Shown: one piece after another, positions 52,660 through 62,584 of the stretch
Layout of the letters: each line of letters opens with the position of its first letter
How positions within the stretch are numbered: position 1 is the first letter of the stretch
DNA from: Acrasis kona
Lineage: Eukaryota > Heterolobosea > Eutetramitea > Acrasida > Acrasidae
Direction of reading: 5' to 3'
DNA length: 64,000 bases
Assembly (NCBI GenBank): GCA_026419775.2
Contig: JAOPGA020000995.1
Location: 56,599 to 120,598 of the forward strand
Translations under genes and position numbers: made by a program
Notes under the pieces: model-generated
The model's database searches: none
What the model was told of the DNA's origin: nothing
What the model saw: only the letters and a program-made list of their open reading frames with translations

Positions 52660-54408
52660 ATGGAAAACGTCAACATTACCAACGATACAGCACAAGCACT
52701 TTACTATCAAAAATGTCTCTCAAGACCTGCCTCCTTGAACGATAACGTCCTTCTTGTTTGTAGAGAGGCGCTCATAATGAGTCTAAGAATATCGCATGGA
52801 ATTGAACTTTTTTCGCCATCAAGAAAAATACCTATCGGAAGTAAAGTCTATGTAATATGCGTGTTGACTGGTCCACTGAAAGATTACCATATCATGTTAC
52901 TTGGCGAGAAGTCGTTCATCAACTTCCAAAAGGTATTTGATAATTGGAGAGAGGAACCTTACCCAGAGGGAATGACTTTCAAAGATATCCTGGTGTTACC
53001 ACCATTCAAAATGGCGCAACTAGATTGTCTACAAGAAATATTGAAGCAGTTTCCAATATATGTGGGAAACTTTGAAGTAATGATCAACGATGACAACAAA
53101 ATGAATCCAGAATTCGCAACTCACACACTCGACATTCAACGCGGTAGAGCGGTGATCACTAAGGACTACAGCGTTCCGAAAACAGAATCTGTTTTGGCTA
53201 TAAGACCGAGTTCACGTGGGAGCGGATGCAACTGCTTTGGAATGGCTCTTTTTGATCATTCGAAAGTGACGAATCCAGCCGAATCTAATTTCAAGAGCTT
53301 ACAAAAGGCTATCAACTTCAGGTTCAGCAAATCAAACTCTAACATCGATGTGTTGAATTCTGACAATTTTTGGAACATAAAGTGCCAACTTGACGAAATA
53401 TGCTATGGATTCTGCTTCGGTTGTCTAGACTGTAAGGTAATAGTCTGCCCCGAGTGTCTAGTGGAATGCCATATGGGTCATAAGGTCGAGCGAGATTGTC
53501 GCCTGGGGGTATTTCTGTGTCAGTGTGATTTTGTTTCATGCAAATCTTCCGCTAAATATAACTATCTGGTTACTTACAACGAGCAAGAACTAGGTCCTTA
53601 CAAAAAAAAATCGATGGACTTAGAAAAGCCACAGCTTGCCGTCGTGGAGGACGTTATAACCATGGATCCCAGTATCTTCCAAAAGGAGGAGAGGAAGTAT
53701 ACATTGACTGAGTGTCATATTTGGGACCTAGAAACCAAGAACAGGTTACAAGCTAGGATTATGGAAGAAAAAGAAAGGTTGCGCGAGAGGGAGGAAGACT
53801 ACTCCCAGTTATGGGATGAGAATTTCGCTCTCAAGATGAAAAACCAAGTGGCCACCCAACAAATCAACTCCATGCAGCAGGCGGTCTCTTCTGCTCAGCA
53901 AATAGACGTGTTGATCAGCAACGTCAAAGATTTAACTACGTTGGTGCAAGGGTTGGTCGGTGCGGTCAGTTCAATTGACGCCAAATTGAACGGTATTGCG
54001 GGAGTCCCTGGATTAATTGCTGACGTGGATGCAATTAAAATTGCAATCAATGGAGACCACAACACAAATGGATTGGTCGCCAATATCTCTACCATCAATG
54101 CAACATTGAACGGTACTGTAGGATTGCCCGGACTAGTCGCCAATGTCGCTGCCATCAATACTGACGTCGCTGCCATCGGTACAACATTAAACGGTGATGA
54201 AGGAGCCCCTGGACTAGTTGCTAACGTCGCTGCCATCGGTACAACATTAAACGGTGATGAAGGGACCCCTGGACTAGTTACTGACGTCGCTGCCATTGGA
54301 ACAACATTGAACGGTGATGAAGGAGTCCGTGGGCTAGTTGCTGACGTCGCTGCCATTGATAATAACGTCACAACACTTATAAACAGAAAGTGGTGGAAAA
54401 AAAACTAA
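52660..54408 (+). CDS. UBR-box protein with fibre-like tandem repeats
   Basis: 582 aa, single exon, looks whole. The N-terminal ~220 residues are of unknown fold (VYVICVLTGPLKDYHIMLLG). At ~245-300, a UBR-box-like zinc domain: CYGFCFGCLDCKVIVCPEC, then ECHMGHKVE, then LCQCDF. UBR boxes recognise N-degrons in ubiquitin ligases. A coiled coil follows (RLQARIMEEKERLRERE, MKNQVATQQINSMQQAVS). The C-terminal ~150 residues are ~20-residue repeats, the last three near-identical: VAAIGTTLNGDEGxPGLVAx. The repeats resemble phage or large-virus fibre stalks and collagen-like Gly-Xaa. No RING is present. A trimeric or oligomeric binding protein is inferred. Confidence 0.65.
   Translation: MENVNITNDTAQALYYQKCLSRPASLNDNVLLVCREALIMSLRISHGIELFSPSRKIPIGSKVYVICVLTGPLKDYHIMLLGEKSFINFQKVFDNWREEPYPEGMTFKDILVLPPFKMAQLDCLQEILKQFPIYVGNFEVMINDDNKMNPEFATHTLDIQRGRAVITKDYSVPKTESVLAIRPSSRGSGCNCFGMALFDHSKVTNPAESNFKSLQKAINFRFSKSNSNIDVLNSDNFWNIKCQLDEICYGFCFGCLDCKVIVCPECLVECHMGHKVERDCRLGVFLCQCDFVSCKSSAKYNYLVTYNEQELGPYKKKSMDLEKPQLAVVEDVITMDPSIFQKEERKYTLTECHIWDLETKNRLQARIMEEKERLREREEDYSQLWDENFALKMKNQVATQQINSMQQAVSSAQQIDVLISNVKDLTTLVQGLVGAVSSIDAKLNGIAGVPGLIADVDAIKIAINGDHNTNGLVANISTINATLNGTVGLPGLVANVAAINTDVAAIGTTLNGDEGAPGLVANVAAIGTTLNGDEGTPGLVTDVAAIGTTLNGDEGVRGLVADVAAIDNNVTTLINRKWWKKN
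54160..54360 (+). repeat. 60-bp tandem repeat inside the UBR-box gene
   Basis: Three near-identical 60-bp units (start CTGCCATCGGTACAACATTA), each encoding a 20-residue VAAIGTTLNGDEG repeat, with four more diverged units upstream from about 53960. High similarity between the units suggests recent expansion by slippage or unequal exchange. Confidence 0.8.
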
Positions 54409-54938
54409 TAAATTCTTTTAAACATTGGTAAACTTACATAGATCCTATTTTGGTAATTTCATACTTGTCAAGGCGTGGATTCTACAGTACCTTCAGTTTG
54501 CTCTGATAACAGAGTTTGTACTATGGTGCGGCACATGTATACTTTTTTTTGATTCCATCATACATTGCATTCTTGTATCAAACTTAAAACTGTACATACT
54601 CGCTTTTTGAAATTAATGTGCCAAGTACCATAACAATTGCTTCAACTAAAAATAGCAAAGATCTAGTTAGGCCTTGGTTGGGAGAAGCTGAGAGAAATAG
54701 ATGTGCCAGAGGAAGTTTGAAATAAAAAAAGGTTACCTAATGAAAGTAGGAGGTAACGTTGGCAGGCAATTATGACAATTCAATCAAAATATGGGACATA
54801 GTAAAGAATGTCTGATAATCTTGAATGGTTATTGTGCAGATATGGATTGTACTAATGGAGTAAATTAGCGAGACAAGGATACTCTTTCCAAATAAAATTA
54901 TACTCTAACTACAAAGATGATTGACAAAAAACTTTTAT
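54409..54938. other. Intergenic, accessory region end
   Basis: 530 bp, AT-rich; no coding-like frame beyond short ones. A 7-bp inverted repeat (GTTACCT..AGGTAAC near 54732-54757) is probably chance. It is the right border of the gene-poor stretch. Confidence 0.3.
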
Positions 54939-56147
54939 TTATAGCTCACACCTTAGCATACCACGAGACATTAAACCAGATATAAATAAAATATTGGAGT
55001 GACTGACCGCAACAGTGCTTGAGTTCATTAATCCAGTATTATCACTAAATACATATTCAGGTACCGGGTTTCCGTTTATTATTTCTTGTATAGATAGTTT
55101 AGCAACGGCACTTGGTGACTTGACGTTTGGATTTTTGAAATATTTTCCCATGGCATTAAGAGACAAATGACCGGCAATGTACGCATCACCACCAGTCAAT
55201 CTAATATTATCTAAAATGTAGTCAAAAGAAATTTTTTTCACAAAAGTAAGATTATTGTCCTGATGAACATCATAAACAGAAAGTTCTCCAAGAGAGGACT
55301 GTACGACAAAAAGTTTATTTTCGTATTTAGCAATTCCGTTAGCGTATGTAAGTCCATCTTCAACAATCTTGAAACCATCACTTTTTGAGTGGAAGGCCAC
55401 ATGTGACCAAGGCCTAAGCAGGAGAGATTCCACATCATGTGCTGGTTCATGGTTATAGTAATGATCCTAGACTGTTGTTAGAATTAATGAACAAAACGTT
55501 ACATTTGTGACATAGAAGGAATCGGTTCTGTGATCCACAACAGTGATGGCGTTGGGTGTGTTGACTAGTCTGTTGTCGTTTCCGTCAAAAGTGGTCAAGT
55601 AGGTCAGGACATTTTCTTGAAGAGAGAACTTTTCAATTACTGATCCATTACCTTGTCTTTTGTGATTTACTGCATACAATAAATGTTCGTTGCCATTCGC
55701 TACTAGGTCAAATCCATGAAGCACTAGATCACTTGTTTTTGGGAATCCTTTCATCTTGAGTTTAACCACACTTCGTTCCTCAATGTTATAAACATAAAAG
55801 TGATCCCTGATGACACCAGGAATTGTGCTATTCTGGTGAGAAATAGGAGGGAACCATTTTCTCCTCTGGTTAATGTCGTGTGAGCAACCAAGTAATATTG
55901 ATGGATTTGTGTCCACATTAAAAACAAGTATGTCTTCGCAGCCTTGTAGTTTTCTTGGGAATTCAACATTACAGTTATTGGTGTTGATTTGCTTGATTTG
56001 CCTTCCGAAACCAGCTATCTAAATAATTAGACAAACCATGAGTAAATTGTATACCTCATATAATCTAACTATTGTTTGTAAGTAGAACCCTACCGCCGCT
56101 ATCATTAGAGCGACACATACGACTATAGTCTGAGAGTATACCGACAT
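54939..56147 (-). CDS. Paraoxonase/arylesterase-family protein
   Basis: Exons 56147-56055, 56018-55503 and 55466-54939 (both introns 36 nt) give 378 aa, near the 355 of animal PONs. An N-terminal hydrophobic signal anchor (TIVVCVALMIAAVGFYL) is followed by a six-bladed propeller-type body. PON landmarks are: GCEDILVFNVDT; LVLHGFDLVANG; LLYAVNHKRQGNGS; the calcium-site pair NTPNAITVVD and YVTNDHYYNHEP; and GLTYANGIAKYENK. Likely calcium-dependent lactonase or esterase in the secretory pathway. The native substrate is unknown. A function beyond hydrolysis, as in related propellers, is possible. Confidence 0.88.
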
Positions 56148-56509
56148 ATATCTCGGGTTGATTGCAGTAAATTATAAATAAAATACAGGTTTGGGCATTT
56201 ATGATGTTGTTCTCTCAGTTCAATCAATTTATGGACTTCGGCAAAAGGTGAGACAACGGGATGAACATGAATCATGATTTCAGTTATGTGCATCATTCTC
56301 AAGTTTGTTTGTGTTGTGTTACGAACCTTAAACATGTTTCCCACACTGATCATACAACACTTGTTTTGTAGTTTTGTAGGGATTTCCAAAATTTGGAGGA
56401 AATGATGTTAGGAAGCATGACCCAAAGAGTCGTGACCCGCTATCCTGTCTAAAAAGAGGAAAACAATGAAATCAACTTGTCTTTTATAAATAGCATTTAT
56501 TAATAGACT
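56148..56509. promoter_or_regulatory. Divergent intergenic region, paraoxonase/lipase
   Basis: About 362 bp upstream of both genes with no supported ORF; presumably both promoters. No specific site recognised. Confidence 0.3.
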
Positions 56510-56536
56510 GTGAACTCAGTCATCCTAAACCAAAAA

Positions 56537-57754
56537 ATGAAGTCCATGGATCACTTGAGGACATATTCTTTACTATTAGCGCTACTGAGCGATGTATGGC
56601 ACAATCTTGTGACATTAATGAGGACTTTAACGTACAACGTCTACTCTTCCCTCAACGTGGATATGCTACCTGTGGAGAAGATCATTAAAGAGAGACCAGA
56701 CTTCCGAATAGAAAGGCATTGGGCAGAAACAAAAGACGGCATGACGCTGATGCTGTACCGTATTCACAAAAAAGATTTCGACGCAGCGAAAGTAGTACTA
56801 CTACAACATGGTCTCGTGGAGAATTCTAGCACTTTTATGACTTGCGGGAACGAGTCCATAACCCACAGACTAGTAGATCAAGGTTATGATGTTTGGCTAG
56901 CCTCGAACAGAGCCAGCTTTTATGGCCAAATGACCAAGACGGAAAGCGGAAGGGTAAAACCAAACAAGAGAATCTTCGAGCCTTCTTTTTGGGAGTATTC
57001 GATGGACGAGCTGATCCATTTGGACTTCCCAGCATGCTTTGACTACGTTCTAAACGAGACGAAAGTTGACAAGATCAATTTCGTCGGTCAAAGCCAAGGT
57101 TGCGTTCAGGTCATGTGCTCCATGTGTGAAATGCCACAGATTAGACAGGGACTAAAAAATATTGTCCTAATCAGTCCAGCACTGCTTCTACAAAAATATC
57201 CATCAAACATTGTGATTCGTTCAATGATGTTAATCCCTGACTCGCTTTTGGGTACGAGGGAATTCCTAATGTTCTTTATTGTTCTTCAGCAAATGCTTCC
57301 CACTTTTCTTGTCGGCTTCCTAGGATATGTTGCGGCTCGATTGCTGGGCTTCCTGCAATGCTCACCGTGGTCCTATTCTGCGAATAAAAGATGGTCCACT
57401 CTATTTTCCGGCATTTTGTTCGGATGTACATCAGTTAAAAATATTAAGCACTGGGTAGAGGTTCTTCGTAGGGGTGGCGCCATCTCAAAATACGGTAAAA
57501 CAGACCTTTACCAGCTAGACAAGCTAATCGACTCTTGGTCCGACAAGTGTCCCAATGTAATGTGTATTCTAGGTGACAAGGACTATGTGGCTGATTGGCA
57601 GAAAACAAAAGCACTTTTTACAAAGAGAAAAGGAAATGTAATTAGACCCTTCGAAGTACATATATTATCTGGCATGGGTCATTTGGACTTTTTGTGGGGT
57701 GAGGCACATGACAACGAACACCTATATGATAAAGTGTGTAAATTCTTAAATTAA
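56537..57754 (+). CDS. Acid lipase / steryl-ester-hydrolase-like alpha/beta hydrolase
   Basis: 405 aa from the ATG at 56537 (MKSMDHLRTYSLLLALLSDV); upstream in frame there is no other ATG. An N-terminal hydrophobic segment may be a signal anchor. Hallmarks are LLQHGLVENSSTFMT (oxyanion loop), VWLASNRASFYGQ, the nucleophile elbow NFVGQSQGCVQVMCSM, the acid in LGDKDYVAD, and the base His in GMGHLDFLWG. The order and the HGL/GxSxG motifs match the lysosomal acid lipase/yeast Yeh1 family. TM-like segments (LPTFLVGFLGYVAARLLGF) are in the lid. It likely hydrolyses sterol esters or acylglycerols in lysosome, ER or lipid droplets. Confidence 0.86.
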   Translation: MKSMDHLRTYSLLLALLSDVWHNLVTLMRTLTYNVYSSLNVDMLPVEKIIKERPDFRIERHWAETKDGMTLMLYRIHKKDFDAAKVVLLQHGLVENSSTFMTCGNESITHRLVDQGYDVWLASNRASFYGQMTKTESGRVKPNKRIFEPSFWEYSMDELIHLDFPACFDYVLNETKVDKINFVGQSQGCVQVMCSMCEMPQIRQGLKNIVLISPALLLQKYPSNIVIRSMMLIPDSLLGTREFLMFFIVLQQMLPTFLVGFLGYVAARLLGFLQCSPWSYSANKRWSTLFSGILFGCTSVKNIKHWVEVLRRGGAISKYGKTDLYQLDKLIDSWSDKCPNVMCILGDKDYVADWQKTKALFTKRKGNVIRPFEVHILSGMGHLDFLWGEAHDNEHLYDKVCKFLN

Positions 57755-58072
57755 ATAAATATTTTGTATATGTTAACACAGAGTGGACTGTGTCACGTCA
57801 ATTTAGAGTGGTATTTCATGAACTTCAATGATACGGATGCATTGATTTGAATCACTCTGACAAATGCACCCAAAAATGTATGGTTAGTGTTCAATTGCTG
57901 AATCATTTCATACCGTCTTGGGGTACTTTCATATTCAGTTGGCCAAGTTTCTAGTCCCAAAATTTACGTCTACCTTTTCGCTGACCCATCAGAGTTTTTA
58001 TAGAAACGTCAAAAATCTTCTCCTGTCAATCAAAAAACCATCAAAAATCAGAAGTTAAGCCTTGATCAATTC
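57755..58072. other. Intergenic, nothing recognised
   Basis: About 318 bp between the lipase stop and the coiled-coil gene. AT-rich. It holds AATAAATATT just after the lipase stop, a likely 3'-end signal, and the next gene's promoter. Confidence 0.3.
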
Positions 58073-61000
58073 ATGTCTGACAAGGCCGGTGAGAAGAAGC
58101 CAAGAGGCAATGTGTTGTCTCGCTACCAACCTAACTCTACAACAGAGACGAATAAAACAAAGATTGATGTAAAAGCTGCAAATCTTCAGGACAAGATGAA
58201 GGTATTTGGTGACGCATCCACCAGAACTCCTAGAAATAGTACCATTGCAAATAATGAGACAGAAGACGCTCCATCAGCACCGGTGTCTAAAGTATCCCAC
58301 CAACCTTTGGTAACAGAAGTAGTCGAAAAGTCGTCACAATCTCCAACAACAAAAACTCCTACAGCTCAGAATGCCACTTCCCCAATCGCTAACTCAAGTA
58401 CTGAAGATATGGTTACTGCATTGCAAAGAGAGTTAAAGCAGCAGGAGGGTGTTAATGAGCAAATGCTGACCAAGATCAAAAAACTTCAAGGAGACCTGAA
58501 GAAGAAAGATGTACAGATTAAAGAGTTGAAGCAAGGCGCTCCCTTAACACCTCAAGATGACAAGAAGGTTGAAGATTTACAAAAGAAACTAAAGCAGGCT
58601 CAAGTTGACCTTGAACAAGCACAAAAACAAGGAGTCGCAAACTCCTCTTCAAATGACGCGGAAATCACTGAACTACTTGAGGTTGTCTCCAAGCTAGAGG
58701 GCCAAAACCTTGCCAACAAAGAGCGCATCTCAGTATTAGAGGGACAGGTCAAATCTCGCGATGCACAACTTGTTGATGCACGCAAAAAGAAGCCAAGCGT
58801 CTCCGCGGACAACGAAGCAGAACAATTACGCAAGCAAGTACAAGACCTAGAAGATACTATCAAGGAGCAGCAAGCAGCCATTGATCAACTAAGCGAGTTG
58901 AACGACAGTTTGGAATCAGGAAAATCACCAAAAAAGAATGAAGACTCCTACAAACAAAAATATCAATTGCTTCTTGAACAACTCAAAGAGGATCAAGTCC
59001 ACACCTCAGCAATCGAGAAGCAGGTGCAATCCTTAACCGACCAACTAAACAAGGAGAAGCAAGCAAGAAAAGACTTGGAACAAAAATGTAAGCAATTGCA
59101 AAACGACAAGGAAGATATTCAAGGTACTTACAATGCTCTAAAAACACACTTTGATAACCAATTAGTAATTAACTCACCAAGAGGTAGAGCTCTATCTGCA
59201 GAGGTTCTTCCAGCAAAAGAAGACCAAGCAGCAGGTCAACCTGAGTTCCTAACCAAACAATTAAAGAAGACGAATAAACCAGAGAAACAGACCGAAGTCC
59301 AACCAACCAGTGACGTTCCTGAGTTTGTTCTTCGGAAGCAAATGAAACAAGCCCAACAAGAATCTCAACCCGCTCCTGCAGTTGTTGAAGAATCATCTCC
59401 AGCTCTAGTAAAGGCAACTCCACCCAAACAAGTGACCGAAGAGGTTGTTCCTGAGTTCTTGACCAAAAAGTTAAATAAACGTGCCGACCAACAACCCACT
59501 GCAGAAGTTTCCGACAACCAACCCAAAGAGGAAACACCCGCAGTTGACACCGCATCCAAAAAACCATCATCAAGAAGGAATTCAGCACAGCCTGAGGATG
59601 AAGCACCGCAAAGCAATACATCATCCGTTGCAGAGGAAACCAAAGCTGAAGTTGAACTTCCTCAAGAACAACAAAAGGAAATCGTCAAGGCAACCCCACC
59701 CAAACAAGTCCAACCAACTGATGAAGCCGTTCCTGAATTCTTGACCAAGAAATTAAACAAACGCACCGATCAGCCAGAGGTCGCACCAGCTCAATCCTCA
59801 ACAATTGAAACCGTTGAACAATCCGCAGAGCCAGCCATCGTCAAGGCAACCCCACCCAAACAAGTCCAACCAACCGACGATTCCGTTCCTGAATTCTTGA
59901 CCAAGAAATTAAACAAGAGATCAGATCAACCTCCACAACAACCCCAACAATCAAATGAGCCATCAGACAACGAACAATCCCAACCAAACATTGTAAAGGC
60001 AACCATTCCAAAACAAGTCCAGTCCACATCAGAGGTTCCCGAATTCTTACAAAAACAACTCAAGAAGAGAACAGATGACGGCGGATTAACACCAAGAGCC
60101 AATTCTGTCGTTCCCGCAGAACAACCCACCAACGCTATAACCACCGACGACAGCACACCTGAATTCCTCAAGAAACAACTAAAGAGAGGACAAAGCACCG
60201 CCATAAGGGATGTCAACATCAACACATCCACATCCGAACAAACCGACAAGGACGTACCCGAATTCCTCAAAAAACAATTAAAAAAGGTCGTCAAGGAAGA
60301 TCAACCACATTCCGAACCAACCACTCACATTGAGTCATCTCCCATCTCCAATGAAAATGAAGAAAAAATTCAATCTACCGAACAAGAAGAGCCATCACCA
60401 GAAGTCAAGGACAAGAAGAAGAAGAAAAAGAAAAAAACAGAAGATGCAACCGCAGCAACTGGCGAAGAGGACGGAACCAAAAAGAAGAAGAAGAAAAAGA
60501 AGAAGACGGAAGAAGGAGAAGAAGCACCCGCTGAGGACGGAACTAAAAAGAAGAAGAAGAAGAAAAAGTCCGAAGAGGCTGCTGCTCAAGAAGAAGGCGT
60601 CGTTGCTGCAAAAGTCGAAACGACTGCGCCCGTCGAAAAGGACGAAGATGGTTTTGTAATTGTAAAGGAAGAGGTTATTTATCACAAAGATGATAAGAAA
60701 CCTAATGTTGATGTTGTTGCACCACCTACTGTTGTTGTTCCTTCCGAAAGTACTCCTGCACCTACCACTCCTACTCTTCAAAAGAAGAATTCTACTGTGG
60801 AGGGAGGTCCTCCTAAACTTGCTCGTCGTGCTTCTCAAATTCATAAATTGTCGTTGGCCAGCGCTGCACAGCAGCCAAAGAAGGTAGAGGAGAAACCTGC
60901 CCAAAAGAATGAAAATAAGCAACTCTTTGTTGATGAACTTGATGACATTATTAATGCTCTTGAAGATAACGATCCATCCTTGACTGTTGTTGATTTCAGT

Positions 61001-61351
61001 AGTGTTCAAGTTCCATTGTATGACATCCATCCTGACCAGATTCAAGATTTGGCAGAAATGTGGGGTTTGAATGAAACTGTGACCCATGCTTCCTTCAAGG
61101 CCAAGGGTGTCAACAACACTGTTGCTAGTTGCATCTTCCCTCAATTAAGTGGCAATTTAACTCTGGAAGAAATTGACGTGAGCCAGAATCCACTAATAGA
61201 TGATTCTTGTGTCAAGGCGTTCGAGTCTCTTATTACAAGAACGAAGACTGTTGTCAAGTTGAATTTGAGCGGATGCAGTTTTGGTGATAAGGCAAAGAAG
61301 GCGTTGAATGTTGCACAGAGCAAGAACACCAAATTGGAGCTCACATTGTAA
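58073..61351 (+). CDS. Coiled-coil protein with PEFLxKxLKK motif array and LRR-like tail
   Basis: 1092 aa, single exon. The N-terminus is basic and Ser/Thr-rich. Residues ~115-365 are coiled coil (QEGVNEQMLTKIKKLQGDL, KQVQDLEDTIKEQQAAID). Residues ~390-745 hold eight copies of a short motif near PEFLTKKLNKR/PEFLKKQLKK, alternating with IVKATPPKQVQPT. A run of Lys-rich repeats (TKKKKKKKK) follows at ~780-840. The C-terminal ~150 residues (VVDFSSVQVPLYDI, LEEIDVSQNPLIDD, VVKLNLSGCSFGDK) look like a short LRR module, as in tropomodulin-type proteins. It is probably cytoskeletal or a scaffold, by architecture only. No named family. Confidence 0.72.
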   Translation: MSDKAGEKKPRGNVLSRYQPNSTTETNKTKIDVKAANLQDKMKVFGDASTRTPRNSTIANNETEDAPSAPVSKVSHQPLVTEVVEKSSQSPTTKTPTAQNATSPIANSSTEDMVTALQRELKQQEGVNEQMLTKIKKLQGDLKKKDVQIKELKQGAPLTPQDDKKVEDLQKKLKQAQVDLEQAQKQGVANSSSNDAEITELLEVVSKLEGQNLANKERISVLEGQVKSRDAQLVDARKKKPSVSADNEAEQLRKQVQDLEDTIKEQQAAIDQLSELNDSLESGKSPKKNEDSYKQKYQLLLEQLKEDQVHTSAIEKQVQSLTDQLNKEKQARKDLEQKCKQLQNDKEDIQGTYNALKTHFDNQLVINSPRGRALSAEVLPAKEDQAAGQPEFLTKQLKKTNKPEKQTEVQPTSDVPEFVLRKQMKQAQQESQPAPAVVEESSPALVKATPPKQVTEEVVPEFLTKKLNKRADQQPTAEVSDNQPKEETPAVDTASKKPSSRRNSAQPEDEAPQSNTSSVAEETKAEVELPQEQQKEIVKATPPKQVQPTDEAVPEFLTKKLNKRTDQPEVAPAQSSTIETVEQSAEPAIVKATPPKQVQPTDDSVPEFLTKKLNKRSDQPPQQPQQSNEPSDNEQSQPNIVKATIPKQVQSTSEVPEFLQKQLKKRTDDGGLTPRANSVVPAEQPTNAITTDDSTPEFLKKQLKRGQSTAIRDVNINTSTSEQTDKDVPEFLKKQLKKVVKEDQPHSEPTTHIESSPISNENEEKIQSTEQEEPSPEVKDKKKKKKKKTEDATAATGEEDGTKKKKKKKKKTEEGEEAPAEDGTKKKKKKKKSEEAAAQEEGVVAAKVETTAPVEKDEDGFVIVKEEVIYHKDDKKPNVDVVAPPTVVVPSESTPAPTTPTLQKKNSTVEGGPPKLARRASQIHKLSLASAAQQPKKVEEKPAQKNENKQLFVDELDDIINALEDNDPSLTVVDFSSVQVPLYDIHPDQIQDLAEMWGLNETVTHASFKAKGVNNTVASCIFPQLSGNLTLEEIDVSQNPLIDDSCVKAFESLITRTKTVVKLNLSGCSFGDKAKKALNVAQSKNTKLELTL

Positions 61352-61529
61352 TTATTCAATAAAATGTATCATTCAATAAAATTCCTCTTCATGTTGTGCT
61401 TTCTTAACAAGAACAAATCACCGACAAACAGGTGGGTGTCATTAGTAATTATTATTTTATGGAATCTCGAAAAAAGAACACAAAAGACAATGATCAAATA
61501 AGTTACAATTTTATAATTAGAATCATAAG

Positions 61530-62584
61530 ATGCCCATACATACACTTCGTGACTATGAGGCACAGGACAATCCTCAGTCCAGGCCAATGCCTGTCCCTAA
61601 TCAGTGGCAAGGTGGCAATACAAGCTCAGAAAACACTGAGCAGCCACAGTATGGATTTGGGCAACAATTTATGAACTATGGACAAACAGACGAGAGACAA
61701 GACGATCAATTTTGGTCTTGGAATTTGGGAGAACAACAACCAAAATGGTATCACATTCTATTGTTATGCTGCTGCCCTTGTTTTGTCGGCAATCCTTGCT
61801 CCCCTATAAGAAGGCAAGACTATAAACGCATGCTTTTGACCTTTATATTCTGGATCACCATTCTAGATGTAAGTTTGATCCTGAATCATTCAAAATTAAC
61901 TATCAGATTATTTACTTTATTGTTGAAGTAAGTCTTGGCGGCGTAGTTTCGAGAGAAGTAAATCCAGCTCTTGGACCTGGCGACGCCACATTAATAAAGC
62001 TCGGTGCCAAGCAAGCCTACTTGATCAAGAACAAATATGAAATTCATAGGCTCCTAGTTCCAATCATCATGCATGCTGGTTTCATGCACTTGTTCATGAA
62101 CTTATTCGTTCAATTCATGATTGGGCTCGGATATGAGCGTAACTGGAAATTCTACCGCATCATTCCAATCTACGTCATCTCCGGAATAGCAGGTAATTTA
62201 CTTTCATGCTGCGCTCTTCCGAATAATTTATCGGTTGGTGCCTCTGGTGCCATCCTGGGTCTAATTGGTGCCAAGTTGGCAAACATTATATGTCGTTGGT
62301 ACAAGATACCTCCACAACATAGAATCGTGCAGGTCATTTCCGCCGTCATTACTGTTGCTATTGTCATGTTATGGAGTTTTTCGGAATACATTGATTGGGC
62401 AAGTCATTTGGGAGGACTCATTATGGGTTTCTTTTTGGGACTTGCAATGTTTGCGAATTCAATTGAAAACAAAGTAATCAGACTTTTATTTATTATAGTT
62501 CCCTCCGTGTTGGCGTTCATCTTTTTGTTGATTACATCATTAATGCTTGGACTGGTAGTGAAACCTCTTGCTATTGATTATTAA
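61530..62584 (+). CDS. Rhomboid-family intramembrane serine protease
   Basis: Exons 61530-61868 and 61907-62584 (38-nt intron) give 338 aa. The ~75-residue N-terminus is Gln/Asn-rich and cytoplasmic, with a Cys cluster at the first TM (HILLLCCCPCFVGNPC). Catalytic landmarks are MHAGFMHLFMNLFVQF (HxxxN, oxyanion), SVGASGAILGLIGAK (nucleophile Ser) and IDWASHLGGLIMGFFLG (His). Seven TM segments fit. It cleaves TM-anchored proteins, by family. The stop overlaps the stop of the convergent gene in TTAA. Confidence 0.93.

Noticed and set aside
53895-54371. 158-residue repetitive frame opposite the UBR-box repeats
   Set aside because: Antisense image of the 60-bp tandem repeat.
54732-54757. 7-bp inverted repeat GTTACCT/AGGTAAC
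   Set aside because: Too short and isolated; no terminator or element context.
60395-61144. 249-residue frame opposite the Lys-rich repeats of the coiled-coil gene
   Set aside because: It is the complement of Lys- and Glu-rich codons (giving Phe/Leu runs), a compositional shadow.
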